Of a stretch of 64,000 nt of DNA, positions 7,839-17,080 are shown piece by piece. The position numbers and the translations under genes are program-made. The notes below the pieces were generated by a model. The model was not told the DNA's origin, made no database searches, and saw nothing but the letters and a program-made list of their open reading frames with translations. The stretch lies in the NCBI RefSeq assembly GCF_019334315.1, contig NZ_JAHWGL010000010.1, positions 24,444 through 88,443 on the forward strand, in the 5' to 3' direction. Positions within the stretch are counted from its first letter, which is position 1. The number at the start of each line of letters is the position of its first letter. The DNA comes from Hymenobacter profundi (GTDB lineage Bacteria > Bacteroidota > Bacteroidia > Cytophagales > Hymenobacteraceae).

Positions 7839-9716
7839 ATGAGTGTTCGCTTTTGGCGCTATTTCCTGTTGATAATAAGTGTGTTGTGCGTAGGAGAGCA
7901 GGCTGTGGCTCAAGCGCCCGCGCCTACCCGCCGCGACTCCGTGCGTACCCAGGCCCTCAGCACCGACACGCGCCAGCTACGGCAGCTCGACTCGCTGCGG
8001 CGCCAAAACACCGACCGCCTCGCGCAATTGCAGCAAGAGCTGCTCTCGCTGAAAGGCCAAGGCCAGGACCGCACCCGCGAGCGGGAGCTGGTGCAAGAGC
8101 TACGCACCCTGCAATGGGCCGACTCGCTACGCCACTTGCGCGCCCGCCAGCACATCGACTCGCTGAAGCGCCACGCCCGCGGCTACCCCGTAGTGCCGCA
8201 TGATGATACACTGTTCTACGTGTATACCAAGCTGGGGCCATTTTCGCCGCAGGAGCGCGCCAATCTCATTGCCGAAAAAGTGCAGCGCTTGGAATCCGAC
8301 GTGTTCTTCCGGCCCGATTCGCTGCGCCTCTACCCCTCTGAGCAAACCATCGACCTGATGTACGGTGCGGTGGTCATCCAGAGCATTTCCGACAACGACG
8401 CCCTCTGGCTCGACACCTCCCGCGACTCGCTGGCCGTGCGCTACCGGGCACGTATTGTGGAGGTGGTAGCGGCCTACAAGCAAGAGCATAGCTTATATAA
8501 TATACTGAAGGAGATTGGGTTGGCGCTGCTGGTGCTGGTGGTGTTCTACTTCGCCGTGCGCTTCGTCAATCAGTTCTTCCGCTGGGTACAGCTCAAGCTC
8601 ATCGACCACGAAACCACGTGGTTCCGGGGTATTAAGCTGGGCACCTACGAGTTATTTACGCCCCGCCGCGAGCTGGATGCGGCTCTGCTGCTGGTGAACG
8701 TGTTGCGCTGGGTGGTCATCTTCCTGGTAATCTACCTAGTGCTGCCCGTGCTGTTCAGCATCTTCCCCGGCACCCAGGACGTGGCCGATACGCTGCTGGG
8801 CTACGTCATCACGCCCCTGCGCAAAATGCTGCTGGCGCTCTGGAACTACCTGCCCAACCTCATCACGATTGTGGTGGTCGTCACGGTGTTCCGGTACATT
8901 TTGAAGGGTGTGTATTTCCTGAAAGAGGAAATCCGGCAGGGGCATCTCACCATCCAGGGGTTCTACCCCGATTGGGCTAATCCTACCTACCAGATTGTGC
9001 GGGTGCTCATCTTCGCCTTTCTGCTGGTTGTAATTTTCCCCTACCTACCCGGCTCCGACTCGCCTATTTTCAAAGGCGTATCGGTGTTTTTGGGCTTTCT
9101 GTTCACATTCGGATCGGCGGGGTCGTTGTCGAACATTGTGGCCGGGCTGGTGCTGACGTATATGCGCGCCTATAAGCTAGGCGACCGGGTGAAAATCGGG
9201 GACGTGACCGGCGACATCATCGAGAAAAACCTGCTCGTCACGCGCATTCGCACCATCAAAAACGAGGAAATCACCATCCCGAATTCCTCTATTATGAGCA
9301 GCTACACCACCAACTACACCAGCGCCGCGCCTACCCTGGGGCTGGTGCTGCACACCACCGTCACCATCGGCTACGACGTGCCGTGGCAGCAGGTGCACCA
9401 GTTGCTCATCACGGCCGCACTGCAAGCCGAAGGCATCCTGCCCGAGCCCAAGCCCTTTGTGCTGCAAACCAGCCTCGACGACTATTACGTGAGCTATCAA
9501 TTGAACGCCTACACCCGCGAGGCCAGTAAGCAGGCCGTGCTCTACTCGCGTATTCACCAGAACATTCAGGACCAGTTCAACGCGGCTGGCGTAGAAATCA
9601 TGTCGCCGCATTACCGCGCCGTGCGCGACGGCCACCAAACCACCATCCCCACCGACTACCTCCCGAAAGACTACGAGGCACCGAAGTTTCGGGTAGAGGG
9701 ATTGGACGAGAAGTAA
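7839..9716 (+). CDS. MscS-family mechanosensitive channel with N-terminal coiled coil
   Basis: A 625-residue membrane protein. Residues 1-25 look like a signal peptide (ending EQAVAQ). Residues about 35-110 are a charged, leucine-rich coiled coil predicted to lie in the periplasm. Several membrane helices follow from about residue 223. The conserved MscS pore and beta domain is plain at about 420-490: GSAGSLSNIVAGLVLTYMRA, then YKLGDRVKIGDVTGDII and ITIPNSSIMSSYTTNY. Channels of this family release solutes on hypo-osmotic shock. The long periplasmic coiled coil and extra helices place it with larger MscK/YbdG-like members rather than minimal MscS. It appears to be a single gene. Confidence 0.9.
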   Translation: MSVRFWRYFLLIISVLCVGEQAVAQAPAPTRRDSVRTQALSTDTRQLRQLDSLRRQNTDRLAQLQQELLSLKGQGQDRTRERELVQELRTLQWADSLRHLRARQHIDSLKRHARGYPVVPHDDTLFYVYTKLGPFSPQERANLIAEKVQRLESDVFFRPDSLRLYPSEQTIDLMYGAVVIQSISDNDALWLDTSRDSLAVRYRARIVEVVAAYKQEHSLYNILKEIGLALLVLVVFYFAVRFVNQFFRWVQLKLIDHETTWFRGIKLGTYELFTPRRELDAALLLVNVLRWVVIFLVIYLVLPVLFSIFPGTQDVADTLLGYVITPLRKMLLALWNYLPNLITIVVVVTVFRYILKGVYFLKEEIRQGHLTIQGFYPDWANPTYQIVRVLIFAFLLVVIFPYLPGSDSPIFKGVSVFLGFLFTFGSAGSLSNIVAGLVLTYMRAYKLGDRVKIGDVTGDIIEKNLLVTRIRTIKNEEITIPNSSIMSSYTTNYTSAAPTLGLVLHTTVTIGYDVPWQQVHQLLITAALQAEGILPEPKPFVLQTSLDDYYVSYQLNAYTREASKQAVLYSRIHQNIQDQFNAAGVEIMSPHYRAVRDGHQTTIPTDYLPKDYEAPKFRVEGLDEK

Positions 9717-9836
9717 TAAGAACACGATTAGGCCGTACGCAGCAGGCACCCATGTAAAAGCTTTTGAAAATAGCTTGGTGCAGAAGAAGATAGTGTAGTT
9801 CTTGCGGATTACCCCGCCGTCCTACCTATCTCCTAT

Positions 9837-12512
9837 ATGCACCACGTCTTTCTAAAAGCCACCCTAGTATCTTGCCTACTTCTGTTGCTGTGCGCCACCA
9901 GCCATGCGGGTTCACCAGCAACAATTGCAGGCTTGCAGTGCGAGTACCTGGAGCGCCCACTTGGCCTTGATGCGCCGCAGCCGCGCTTTACGTGGCGTTT
10001 GCTGGATACCCGGCAGGGCGCCCGGCAAACCGCCTACCGCGTGTTGGTCGCTACCGATTCGATGGCGCTGGCGCAGGGTAGGGACGCGGTGTGGAACTCG
10101 GGCCTGGTGAAATCGGGGGCTACGTTAGTGACGTACGCGGGGGCGACGTTGCAGCCGTTTACGCGGTATTATTGGCGCGTAGAGGTGAAGGACCAACAGA
10201 AGCAGGCGGTTGTCAGCCCCATCACCAGCTTCGAAACCGGGATGCTGAACCAACGCAACTGGAAAGGCGCTTGGATAGCCGATGCCCACGACCAGCACAC
10301 TAGGCCCGCACCCTACTTCCGCAAGGTGTTTCAGGCAAAAAACAGTATTAAATCGGCGCGGGCGTATGTGGCGGCGGCGGGGTTGTATGAGTTGTCGGTG
10401 AACGGCAAACGGGTAGGCGACCATGTGCTGGACCCGCTGTACACGCGCTTCGACCGGCGCACGCTCTACGTCACCTACGACATCACTCGGCTGCTGCAAA
10501 CTGGCCAAAATGCCCTAGGCGTGCTGCTCGGCAACGGGTGGTACAACCTGCAATCTACGGCCGTGTGGGACTTTGACAAAGCTCCCTGGCGCGCCCGCCC
10601 TACCTTCTGTATGGATGTGCGCATCACCTACACCGATGGCCGCGTAGAAACCATCACGACCGGCAAGGATTGGAAAACGGCCTTGAGCCCTGTCATCTTC
10701 AACAGCATCTACACCGCCGAGCACTACGACGCCCGCCAGGAGCAGCCCGGCTGGAATACGGTGGCGTTCAACGATAAAGCCTGGAAAGAGGTCATCTACC
10801 GCTCCGCGCCTTCGGGAAATATCGTGGCGCAGGCCGTGCGGCCCATCCGCAGCACTGAGGAACTACCGCCCAAGAGCGTGCACCGCCTCAACGACACCAC
10901 CTACGTGTTCGACCTGGGTAGGAATATTGCGGGCGTAAGTCGTCTCACGACGCAGGGGGCGGCGGGTACCGTAATTCACCTGAAACACGGCGAGCGGCTC
11001 TACCCCAACGGCCACGTCGATATATCAAACATCGACGAGCACTACCGCCCTACGGATAAATCGGACCCGTTTCAAACTGATATTTTTATTTTGAGTGGGA
11101 AGGGTAGGGAAAGCTTCATGCCGCGCTTCAATTACAAAGGGTTTCAGTATGTGGAGGTGACGAGCAGCCGCCCGCTGACGCTCACCAAGGAAAGTCTGAC
11201 GGGCTACTTTCAGCACAGCGACGTGCCAGTGGCGGGCCACATTACCAGCGCCAATCCTACCCTGGATAAGCTCTGGCAGGCCACCAACGCCTCCTACCTC
11301 TCCAACCTGTTTGGCTACCCCACCGACTGCCCCCAGCGCGAGAAAAACGGCTGGACCGGCGACTCGCACATTGCCCTGGAAACGGGCCTATACAGTTTCG
11401 ACGGCATTACGGTGTACGAGAAATGGCTGGCCGACTACCGCGACGAGCAGCAGCCCAACGGCGTGCTACCCTCCATAGTGCCTACCAACGGCTGGGGCTA
11501 CGAGTGGGGCAACGGCCCCGACTGGACCAGCAGCGTGGTGCTGATTCCCTGGAACATCTATCTGTTCTATGGCGACAGCAAGCTGCTCTCCGACTGCTAC
11601 GAGAACATGCGTCGCTATGTGGACCACATCACCGAAATCAGCCCTACCCACCTCACCACCTGGGGCCTGGGCGACTGGGTGCCCGTCACGGACAAGCCAC
11701 CCGTGGAGTTCACCTCCACCTGCTACTACTACGCCGATGTGGTGATTATGGCGAAGGCGGCGCGGCTGTTTGGCAAAACAGCCGATGCGGCCCGGTACGA
11801 GGCGTTGGCCGCCGCTATCCAGCAAGCCTTCAACGCGAAATACCTCAACCCGCAAACGGGCCTCTACGGCAAAGGCACTCAAACCGAGATGAGCATGCCG
11901 CTCTATTGGCACTTGGTGCCCGAAGCCGCCAAAGGGCAGGTGGCCGCCAACCTCGCTAAACAAGTTGCCACCGACAACTACCACCTGAATGTGGGCTTGT
12001 TGGGCCAAAAAGCCATCCTAAATGCGCTCAGCGAAAATGGCTACGCCGACGTGGCTTACCGTATAGCGGCCCAGGAGACCTACCCCTCCTGGGGCTGGTG
12101 GATCAAGAACGGCGCCACGACGCTGTATGAAAATTGGAACATCCAGGCCAAGCACGACATCTCGCTCAACCACATCATGTTCGGTGAAATCGGCGCTTGG
12201 CTCTACAAAGGCCTCGGCGGCATCCACCCCGACCCAGCCCAACCTGGCTTCCGCAACGTGCTGCTCACTCCGCATTTCGTGCCCAACCTCGCACACTTCG
12301 AAGCTAGCCACGAGTCGCCCCAGGGCACCATCCGCTCCGCCTGGACCCATACCGGCCATGCCGTACAGTACACCGTGACCGTTCCGCCCAATGCTACGGC
12401 TACGCTGCGCTTTCCAGTAGTAGAGGGCTTGCAGCCGTACCGGGAGGGTAGGGCAGTGAAGAGCGAAGAGGTGGAGTTGGTAGCTGGGAGTTATGTATTC
12501 GAGTGGAAGTGA
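9837..12512 (+). CDS. Alpha-L-rhamnosidase, GH78
   Basis: An 891-residue secreted enzyme. The start at 9837 gives a signal peptide (MHHVFLKATLVSCLLLLLCA, cleavage near SHAG). GH78 landmarks appear in order: LQCEYLERPLGLDAPQPRFT at the start of the N-terminal fibronectin-like domain; two beta domains; then the (alpha/alpha)6 barrel with the family motif around CPQREKNGWTGDS, whose Glu502 occupies the general acid position; and GATTLYENW near the end of the barrel, followed by a C-terminal beta domain. The reaction is release of terminal alpha-L-rhamnose from plant or bacterial polysaccharides. It faces the GH76-like gene convergently with a 73-nt gap. Confidence 0.93.
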   Translation: MHHVFLKATLVSCLLLLLCATSHAGSPATIAGLQCEYLERPLGLDAPQPRFTWRLLDTRQGARQTAYRVLVATDSMALAQGRDAVWNSGLVKSGATLVTYAGATLQPFTRYYWRVEVKDQQKQAVVSPITSFETGMLNQRNWKGAWIADAHDQHTRPAPYFRKVFQAKNSIKSARAYVAAAGLYELSVNGKRVGDHVLDPLYTRFDRRTLYVTYDITRLLQTGQNALGVLLGNGWYNLQSTAVWDFDKAPWRARPTFCMDVRITYTDGRVETITTGKDWKTALSPVIFNSIYTAEHYDARQEQPGWNTVAFNDKAWKEVIYRSAPSGNIVAQAVRPIRSTEELPPKSVHRLNDTTYVFDLGRNIAGVSRLTTQGAAGTVIHLKHGERLYPNGHVDISNIDEHYRPTDKSDPFQTDIFILSGKGRESFMPRFNYKGFQYVEVTSSRPLTLTKESLTGYFQHSDVPVAGHITSANPTLDKLWQATNASYLSNLFGYPTDCPQREKNGWTGDSHIALETGLYSFDGITVYEKWLADYRDEQQPNGVLPSIVPTNGWGYEWGNGPDWTSSVVLIPWNIYLFYGDSKLLSDCYENMRRYVDHITEISPTHLTTWGLGDWVPVTDKPPVEFTSTCYYYADVVIMAKAARLFGKTADAARYEALAAAIQQAFNAKYLNPQTGLYGKGTQTEMSMPLYWHLVPEAAKGQVAANLAKQVATDNYHLNVGLLGQKAILNALSENGYADVAYRIAAQETYPSWGWWIKNGATTLYENWNIQAKHDISLNHIMFGEIGAWLYKGLGGIHPDPAQPGFRNVLLTPHFVPNLAHFEASHESPQGTIRSAWTHTGHAVQYTVTVPPNATATLRFPVVEGLQPYREGRAVKSEEVELVAGSYVFEWK

Positions 12513-12585
12513 GCTTGTAGAACTACAAAAAGTTGGGCGTGTACTGCACTTCGTTGTGCAAGTATTCATGCACCTTCTCGTTGCG

Positions 12586-14052
12586 CTACTTTACTTGTTT
12601 CACAAATCGTGTGGTCAGGCGCTGTTCACCTTTGAGCCAGCAAAGGGTATACACGCCTGGTGCCAGCGCGGAAACATCCAGTCGCTTTGCATAGGAATCA
12701 ACGAGCATCACCGTTTGCCCCAGCGAGTTAACAACCGTAACTTTTCCTCCTGCTATGTTTTGGGTGCCTTGTAGCGTGAGGTAGTCCGTTGCAGGGTTAG
12801 GGAAGACCCGTAGCTCGTCGGTGCTGGTCGCACGGCGGGCGGTAGCAAGCGGCGTAGCGGTGGCTTGCGCTACCCGCAAGATGGCCGCTGCCGCACAGGC
12901 TTGGCCCATCATCTGGATGGAAGCGGGGGAGATGTAGCGGCGGTCCAGGTTCCAGGTGCCATCCGCATCGTTGTAGGAGCCGGGGTAGTAGCCTAGCTGG
13001 TCGCGGCCGTACTCTATCAGGTAGTCCACTATGTTTTGGGCCGCGGCGAGCCACTTTGGGTTGTGGTCTACGTCGTAAAAATCCACCAGCATTTCTACGA
13101 TGTCGCTGCCGCCCCAGAAGGAGATTTCGCTTACCCCCTTGCCCGGCGTGTACCATTGCTTCAAGCAGGCATCGGCCATAACTCTCGCGTCGTCGAGGTA
13201 GCGTATGCTGCCCGTTAGCTGGTAGAGTTTGAGGGCTAATTGAATGTTGGGCGTGGTTTGGTAGGCGCGGTAGCCCGCCCCGTTTTCGCCGTGCCCTACC
13301 AGGCTCCAGCTGCCGTTGGCGTAAAAGGAATACTGATTCAGCAGGTTTGTATTGCCATCACGCAACTTCCAGCTTACATCATTGATGAGGTCGTAGTAGC
13401 GTTTGGCTATGGTCAGGTAGGTAGGGTCGGAGCTATTTTTGGCGATTAGCGCGCAGTGGAGTGCCGGCAAAATGGTGGCCTGCGAGTAGAACTTACCCCA
13501 CCCCAGCTCTGCTTCTTTTTGCGGAACACCCCAGTTCGCATCGCGCGCGTTCAAGCAGTAATTGAGGCCAATCAGGGAGCGGTCGTAGAGGCCGCTTTCG
13601 GTGGGCAGCACCTGCTGGTAGGCGTCCATCAGCGCCAGCCCTATAATGGCGTTGTCATCGTACAGCGGATCGGCGCCGGGCACAATATCGGAGGCGTATT
13701 TGCCGTGTTGCTGATATTGGTCGAGGGCATAGGCGTAGGACTTGAGCCGCGCCGTATACTTCGCTGGATTCACCAATGCCCCATAGCGCAGCGCCCGCAG
13801 CATATGCGACGCAGGCCACACGTAGCTCGCGCCGCCGCGCTCCACAAGTATGTTTTCGTTGGCATCAATCTGCTCCACGTACAACTGCTTGCTGGCGTTG
13901 TAGAACTTGGTATTGAGCTTATCCAGAATAGCCTCGCCCGCCACTTGGTATTTGTTTTGGCCAAAGGCGGTAGGGACGAGCAACAGGCAGCAGGCTGTTA
14001 AAAGCAAACCAATGCGCTGCTTCCCGGAAAGCACAGCAGAAAAGTTCAGCAT
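12586..14052 (-). CDS. GH76-like glycosidase with type IX secretion sorting domain
   Basis: A 488-residue secreted protein. Residues 1-31 form a signal peptide ending TAFGQ. The body is an (alpha/alpha)6 barrel of the GH76 type (endo-alpha-1,6-mannanase family), with the paired aspartates Asp132-Asp133 in DPLYDDNAIIGLAL and later GWGKFYSQATILPALHCAL. The C-terminal 75 residues are a type IX secretion sorting domain (LRVFPNPATDYLTL, then LDVSALAPGVYTLCW and FVKQVK), which directs export through the Bacteroidota T9SS. The substrate may be a fungal or yeast-type mannan, but activity is not proven. The upstream 350 nt are strongly A+T-rich. Confidence 0.85.
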   Translation of the reverse strand: MLNFSAVLSGKQRIGLLLTACCLLLVPTAFGQNKYQVAGEAILDKLNTKFYNASKQLYVEQIDANENILVERGGASYVWPASHMLRALRYGALVNPAKYTARLKSYAYALDQYQQHGKYASDIVPGADPLYDDNAIIGLALMDAYQQVLPTESGLYDRSLIGLNYCLNARDANWGVPQKEAELGWGKFYSQATILPALHCALIAKNSSDPTYLTIAKRYYDLINDVSWKLRDGNTNLLNQYSFYANGSWSLVGHGENGAGYRAYQTTPNIQLALKLYQLTGSIRYLDDARVMADACLKQWYTPGKGVSEISFWGGSDIVEMLVDFYDVDHNPKWLAAAQNIVDYLIEYGRDQLGYYPGSYNDADGTWNLDRRYISPASIQMMGQACAAAAILRVAQATATPLATARRATSTDELRVFPNPATDYLTLQGTQNIAGGKVTVVNSLGQTVMLVDSYAKRLDVSALAPGVYTLCWLKGEQRLTTRFVKQVK

Positions 14053-14346
14053 AATCCGTTGGAGATAAGTAGGATAGTTAGCAGTCTTTAATCTGCTTAT
14101 GATTGTAATATATGCAATTGAAATTTATTTTGATTGTTTTAAATATAAACGAGCGTTTTTAGTATAGTGTTTTCTATATGAATTCTCGAATCAAGGGTTA
14201 TTTGCATTCATAGCTACTTATATCAGGTTTATGAATTATGAGACCCAAAGCTAAATATCTCGGCTGATGGGTAGGACGTTACACGAAACTGCCCCGTAGC
14301 CCGGAGCTTTAGCCATAGGACGTATGGTTCACAGAACTACTATGAA
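14053..14346. other. A+T-rich intergenic region upstream of the GH76-like gene
   Basis: About 290 bases without a gene. The half next to the GH76-like start is very A+T-rich with several TATATT/AAATATA stretches and probably holds its promoter, though no full TTTG/TAnnTTTG pair is clear. The remainder carries nothing I can name. Confidence 0.5.
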
Positions 14347-14387
14347 AGAAGAAGCCCCAGCAGGTACATGCTACTGGGGCTTCTTCT
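14347..14387. terminator. Hairpin terminator after the transketolase C-subunit gene
   Basis: Arms 14347-14360 and 14374-14387 form a perfect 14-bp stem (AGAAGAAGCCCCAG) with further partial pairing inside. It lies 21 nt after the stop of the minus-strand transketolase gene. The plus-strand side is followed by GTTTT and the minus side by TTCA, so the T tract is weak. Confidence 0.75.
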
Positions 14388-14407
14388 GTTTTAATATCTC
14401 AACAATT

Positions 14408-15364
14408 CTACTTCCGGCGGGCCATTACTTTTTCAACGGCGGCTACAATAGCCGCTTCGTTAAGGCCGTATTTTTCCATCAACTGATCAGGAGTGCCGCT
14501 TTCGCCGAAGGAGTCGTTTACGCCGACCATCTCCAGGGGTAGGGGCTCTTCGCGGGCCAGTAGCTGGGCCACGCTGTCGCCGAGGCCGCCGTTGAGCTGG
14601 TGCTCCTCGGCCGTTACGACGCAGCGCGTTTTGCGCACCGAGTTCAGGATGGCTTCCGCATCTAGTGGCTTGATGGTGTGGATGTTGATGATTTCGGCAT
14701 TGATGCCTTTCTCCGCCAATAGCTTACCGGCCAGAATGGCCTTCCATACCAAGTGGCCCGTGGCGAAGATGCTCACGTCGGTGCCTTCGTTTAGCACCAC
14801 GGCTTTGCCAATGATAAACTCCTGGTCGGCGGGGGTGAATACCGGCACCACGGGGCGACCAAAGCGCAGGTACACCGGGCCTTCGTGGTCGGCAATGGCG
14901 ATGGTGGCGGCTTTGGTTTGGTTGTAGTCGCAGGGGTTGATAACGGTCATGTGCGGCAGCATCTTCATCATGCCGATATCCTCCAAGATCTGGTGGGTAG
15001 CACCATCTTCGCCCAGCGTCAGGCCCGCGTGCGACGCGCAGATTTTTACGTTTTTCTGCGAATACGCAATGCTCTGGCGAATCTGGTCGTACACGCGGCC
15101 CGTGGAGAAGTTGGCAAACGTGCCCGTGAAAGGAATCTTGCCGCCGATGGTGAGACCAGCAGCCAAGCCCATCATGTTGGCCTCCGCAATGCCTACCTGG
15201 AAGAAACGCTCGGGATTGTCCTTGATGAAGGCATCCATTTTCAGTGAGCCTACCAAGTCGGCGCATAGGGCCACTACGTTGGGGTTGGTTTTACCGAGTT
15301 CTTGTAGGCCGGCGCCAAAGCCCGAGCGGGTATCTTTTGATTCGGAGTAGGGAAAGTCTTTCAT
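14408..15364 (-). CDS. Transketolase, C-terminal (pyrimidine-binding) subunit
   Basis: A 318-residue protein equal to the middle and C-terminal domains of transketolase. The pyrimidine-binding domain carries the conserved glutamate that activates thiamine diphosphate (QVGIAEANMMGLAAGL) and a following GTFANFSTGRVYDQIR. The C-terminal domain includes LIFATGHLVWKA-like and TAEEHQLNGGLGDSVA motifs. It must pair with the N-terminal subunit encoded at 17081-17968 to transfer two-carbon units in the pentose phosphate pathway. The two halves are usually adjacent; here a von Willebrand A gene and a palindromic repeat separate them by 1.7 kb. Confidence 0.93.
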   Translation of the reverse strand: MKDFPYSESKDTRSGFGAGLQELGKTNPNVVALCADLVGSLKMDAFIKDNPERFFQVGIAEANMMGLAAGLTIGGKIPFTGTFANFSTGRVYDQIRQSIAYSQKNVKICASHAGLTLGEDGATHQILEDIGMMKMLPHMTVINPCDYNQTKAATIAIADHEGPVYLRFGRPVVPVFTPADQEFIIGKAVVLNEGTDVSIFATGHLVWKAILAGKLLAEKGINAEIINIHTIKPLDAEAILNSVRKTRCVVTAEEHQLNGGLGDSVAQLLAREEPLPLEMVGVNDSFGESGTPDQLMEKYGLNEAAIVAAVEKVMARRK

Positions 15365-15403
15365 GTATTGTGTAGGAGAAGTGTAGAGAGTAAAAGCGGT
15401 GGT

Positions 15404-15522
15404 CCTCTTTGTCTGTCATCCTGAGCGCAGCGAAGGACCTTCTCACGTTAGAATTACTACAGAACGATTTCGTTCAGACGTGAGAAGGTCCTTCGCTGCG
15501 CTCAGGATGACAGACGAAGAGG
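15404..15522. repeat. Long palindromic repeat, family A, copy 3
   Basis: Arms 15404-15448 and 15478-15522, 45 bp with one mismatch, enclosing a 29-bp loop. It lies 15 nt after the stop of the VWA gene and before the transketolase C-subunit gene, so transcription passing from the VWA gene into the transketolase gene must cross it. Confidence 0.92.
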
Positions 15523-15537
15523 ATAGATTTAGGTATG

Positions 15538-16932
15538 TCATTTCCCAAAAATGCTAACCGAGGTGACCTGCCCCGAGCGAATGGAAAAATTGCGCGTGTC
15601 GGTAAACTTGCTACCCAGCGCGTTGGCCGAGCGGAACACCAAGCGGTAGTTGCCCGGCTGCATGGGTAGGTTGAGCCTGCTGCTGCCACCGTTAGGGAGG
15701 GTGTATACCCACGTTTGCGAGTCGTCCGGGTTTACCTGGTAGATGCTACCGTAGCCTTTCAGGTCTGACACGATATTGAGCGTGCCGGGCGCCTCATACG
15801 TCACGGCCGTTTCTTGGCCCTGCTTCACCGTGATGCGACGCACTAAGCGGGGTAGGGTAAGTAGCTCCACCTCGTAGTTGCCGGCCAGCAGCTTTTGCTT
15901 TGCGCCGAAGGGTAGGGCCACCACCGTGGCCGCGCTGCCCTGCGCCCGCACCACGGCTTGCACCGTGCCGTAGGGATTGGGCGTGAGCGACGGATTGCGG
16001 AGCGCCAGCGTGCCCTGGGGCGTTTTGTAGGTCAGCACGTTGGCCTTGCCGGGCCGGATGGGTAGGTTGCGCTGCACCACAGGCGGTACGGTATTTATCA
16101 CCAGGTCGTAGCTCTGCAAGGCGTCCACGTCCAGCACGTCGGGCTTGCCCTGGGCGTTGCGGTAGTGCACGTAGTTGTACTCCGGCTGCTCGGTCACGTT
16201 ATTGAGAAACGTGAGGTTGACGTTGCTTTCCGTCGGCCTACCCTGCTCATCGGTGAGGTTTACGGCCACGGTGGTTTTGCTCAGGGTTTGGGCAATCACA
16301 TCGTTGAGCACCGTGCGAAAGGTGCCCACATCGGCCGCGTTGTAGTATTGGCCCAGGCATTCCAGCTGCCGGCCAAACTCCTTTTCAGCCCCAATGCCAA
16401 TCACAAACGGCTTCAGGAACACCCGCTTGCGCTGCAACGCCAGCGCCGTAGCGCAGGGGTCGCCCTTGCAGGATTCGAGGCCGTCGGTGATAAGAATGAG
16501 CACGTTGCGGGAGTTGGGGTCGGTGGGGAAGTCCTGGGCTGACTGTTGCAGAGAGTAGGTAATGGGCGTGTTGCCCTTGCCTTCGATGGTCTTGAGTTTC
16601 TCGCGAATGGCGCGGGCATTTTTGCTGGCAAACGGCACTTCCAGCCGCGAGTCCTCGCAGTTGTTCTCCTTTGCCAGGTGCTGATGGCCGTACACACGCA
16701 ACGCCAACTGCAAGTTGGGGTAGGTATCCAGTGAATCGGCCATACGGGCGAGCAGGCGCTTAGCGACGTCCATACGCGGGCCGCCTTCCCACGGCGCATT
16801 CATCGAGCCCGAGGCATCGAGCAGGAACAGAATGCGCGTAGTGCGGGGCTTTGTGTCCTGGGCACGTAGGGGGGCTGCGAGTAGTAGGAAGCTACCCAAC
16901 AGAACTCCACATACGCGTCCTAGTGTCAGCAT
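15538..16932 (-). CDS. Secreted von Willebrand factor A domain protein
   Basis: A 464-residue protein with a signal peptide (residues 1-24, ending PLRAQ). The VWA domain starts at about residue 33 and has an intact metal-ion-dependent adhesion site, DASGSM at 39-44, followed by a conserved threonine region (GNTPITYSL) and ITDGLESC. The second half (about 230-464) is beta-rich, with repeats of the kind seen in carboxypeptidase-like or prealbumin-like folds (AGNYEVELLTLP, QPGNYRLVFRSANALG). The VWA domain probably binds a protein partner in the periplasm or at the surface; the partner is unknown. The gene sits between the two transketolase subunit genes, with a palindromic repeat on its 3' side. 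Confidence 0.85.
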   Translation of the reverse strand: MLTLGRVCGVLLGSFLLLAAPLRAQDTKPRTTRILFLLDASGSMNAPWEGGPRMDVAKRLLARMADSLDTYPNLQLALRVYGHQHLAKENNCEDSRLEVPFASKNARAIREKLKTIEGKGNTPITYSLQQSAQDFPTDPNSRNVLILITDGLESCKGDPCATALALQRKRVFLKPFVIGIGAEKEFGRQLECLGQYYNAADVGTFRTVLNDVIAQTLSKTTVAVNLTDEQGRPTESNVNLTFLNNVTEQPEYNYVHYRNAQGKPDVLDVDALQSYDLVINTVPPVVQRNLPIRPGKANVLTYKTPQGTLALRNPSLTPNPYGTVQAVVRAQGSAATVVALPFGAKQKLLAGNYEVELLTLPRLVRRITVKQGQETAVTYEAPGTLNIVSDLKGYGSIYQVNPDDSQTWVYTLPNGGSSRLNLPMQPGNYRLVFRSANALGSKFTDTRNFSIRSGQVTSVSIFGK

Positions 16933-16935
16933 ACG

Positions 16936-16976
16936 GCAAACCTCACCCCCGGCCCCCTCTCCTCGGGGAGAGGGAG
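16936..16976. repeat. G+C-rich hairpin fragment
   Basis: The stretch just upstream of the VWA start reads CTCACCCCCGGCCCCCTCTC followed by a short stem around CTCCTCGGGGAG. It resembles one arm of the large palindrome at 42.3 kb (same C-run and CTCTCC/GGAGAG core), but the opposite arm is absent here. Confidence 0.5.
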
Positions 16977-17080
16977 AGCCAGACGTTTTTGTTGATGATG
17001 AGCTACTGCCATATCATCTGTGCAGCAACCACAATCGGCTACAAAATTCGATGAATCCGGCTAATCCGAAAAGTCCGTGA

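Noticed and set aside
4000..14000. Polysaccharide utilisation locus
   Set aside because: Several glycosidases are present but no SusC/SusD pair, and the genes are not in one operon or one orientation.
13456..14001. 181-codon plus-strand frame opposite the GH76-like gene
   Set aside because: Shadow of the minus-strand gene with signal peptide and sorting domain.
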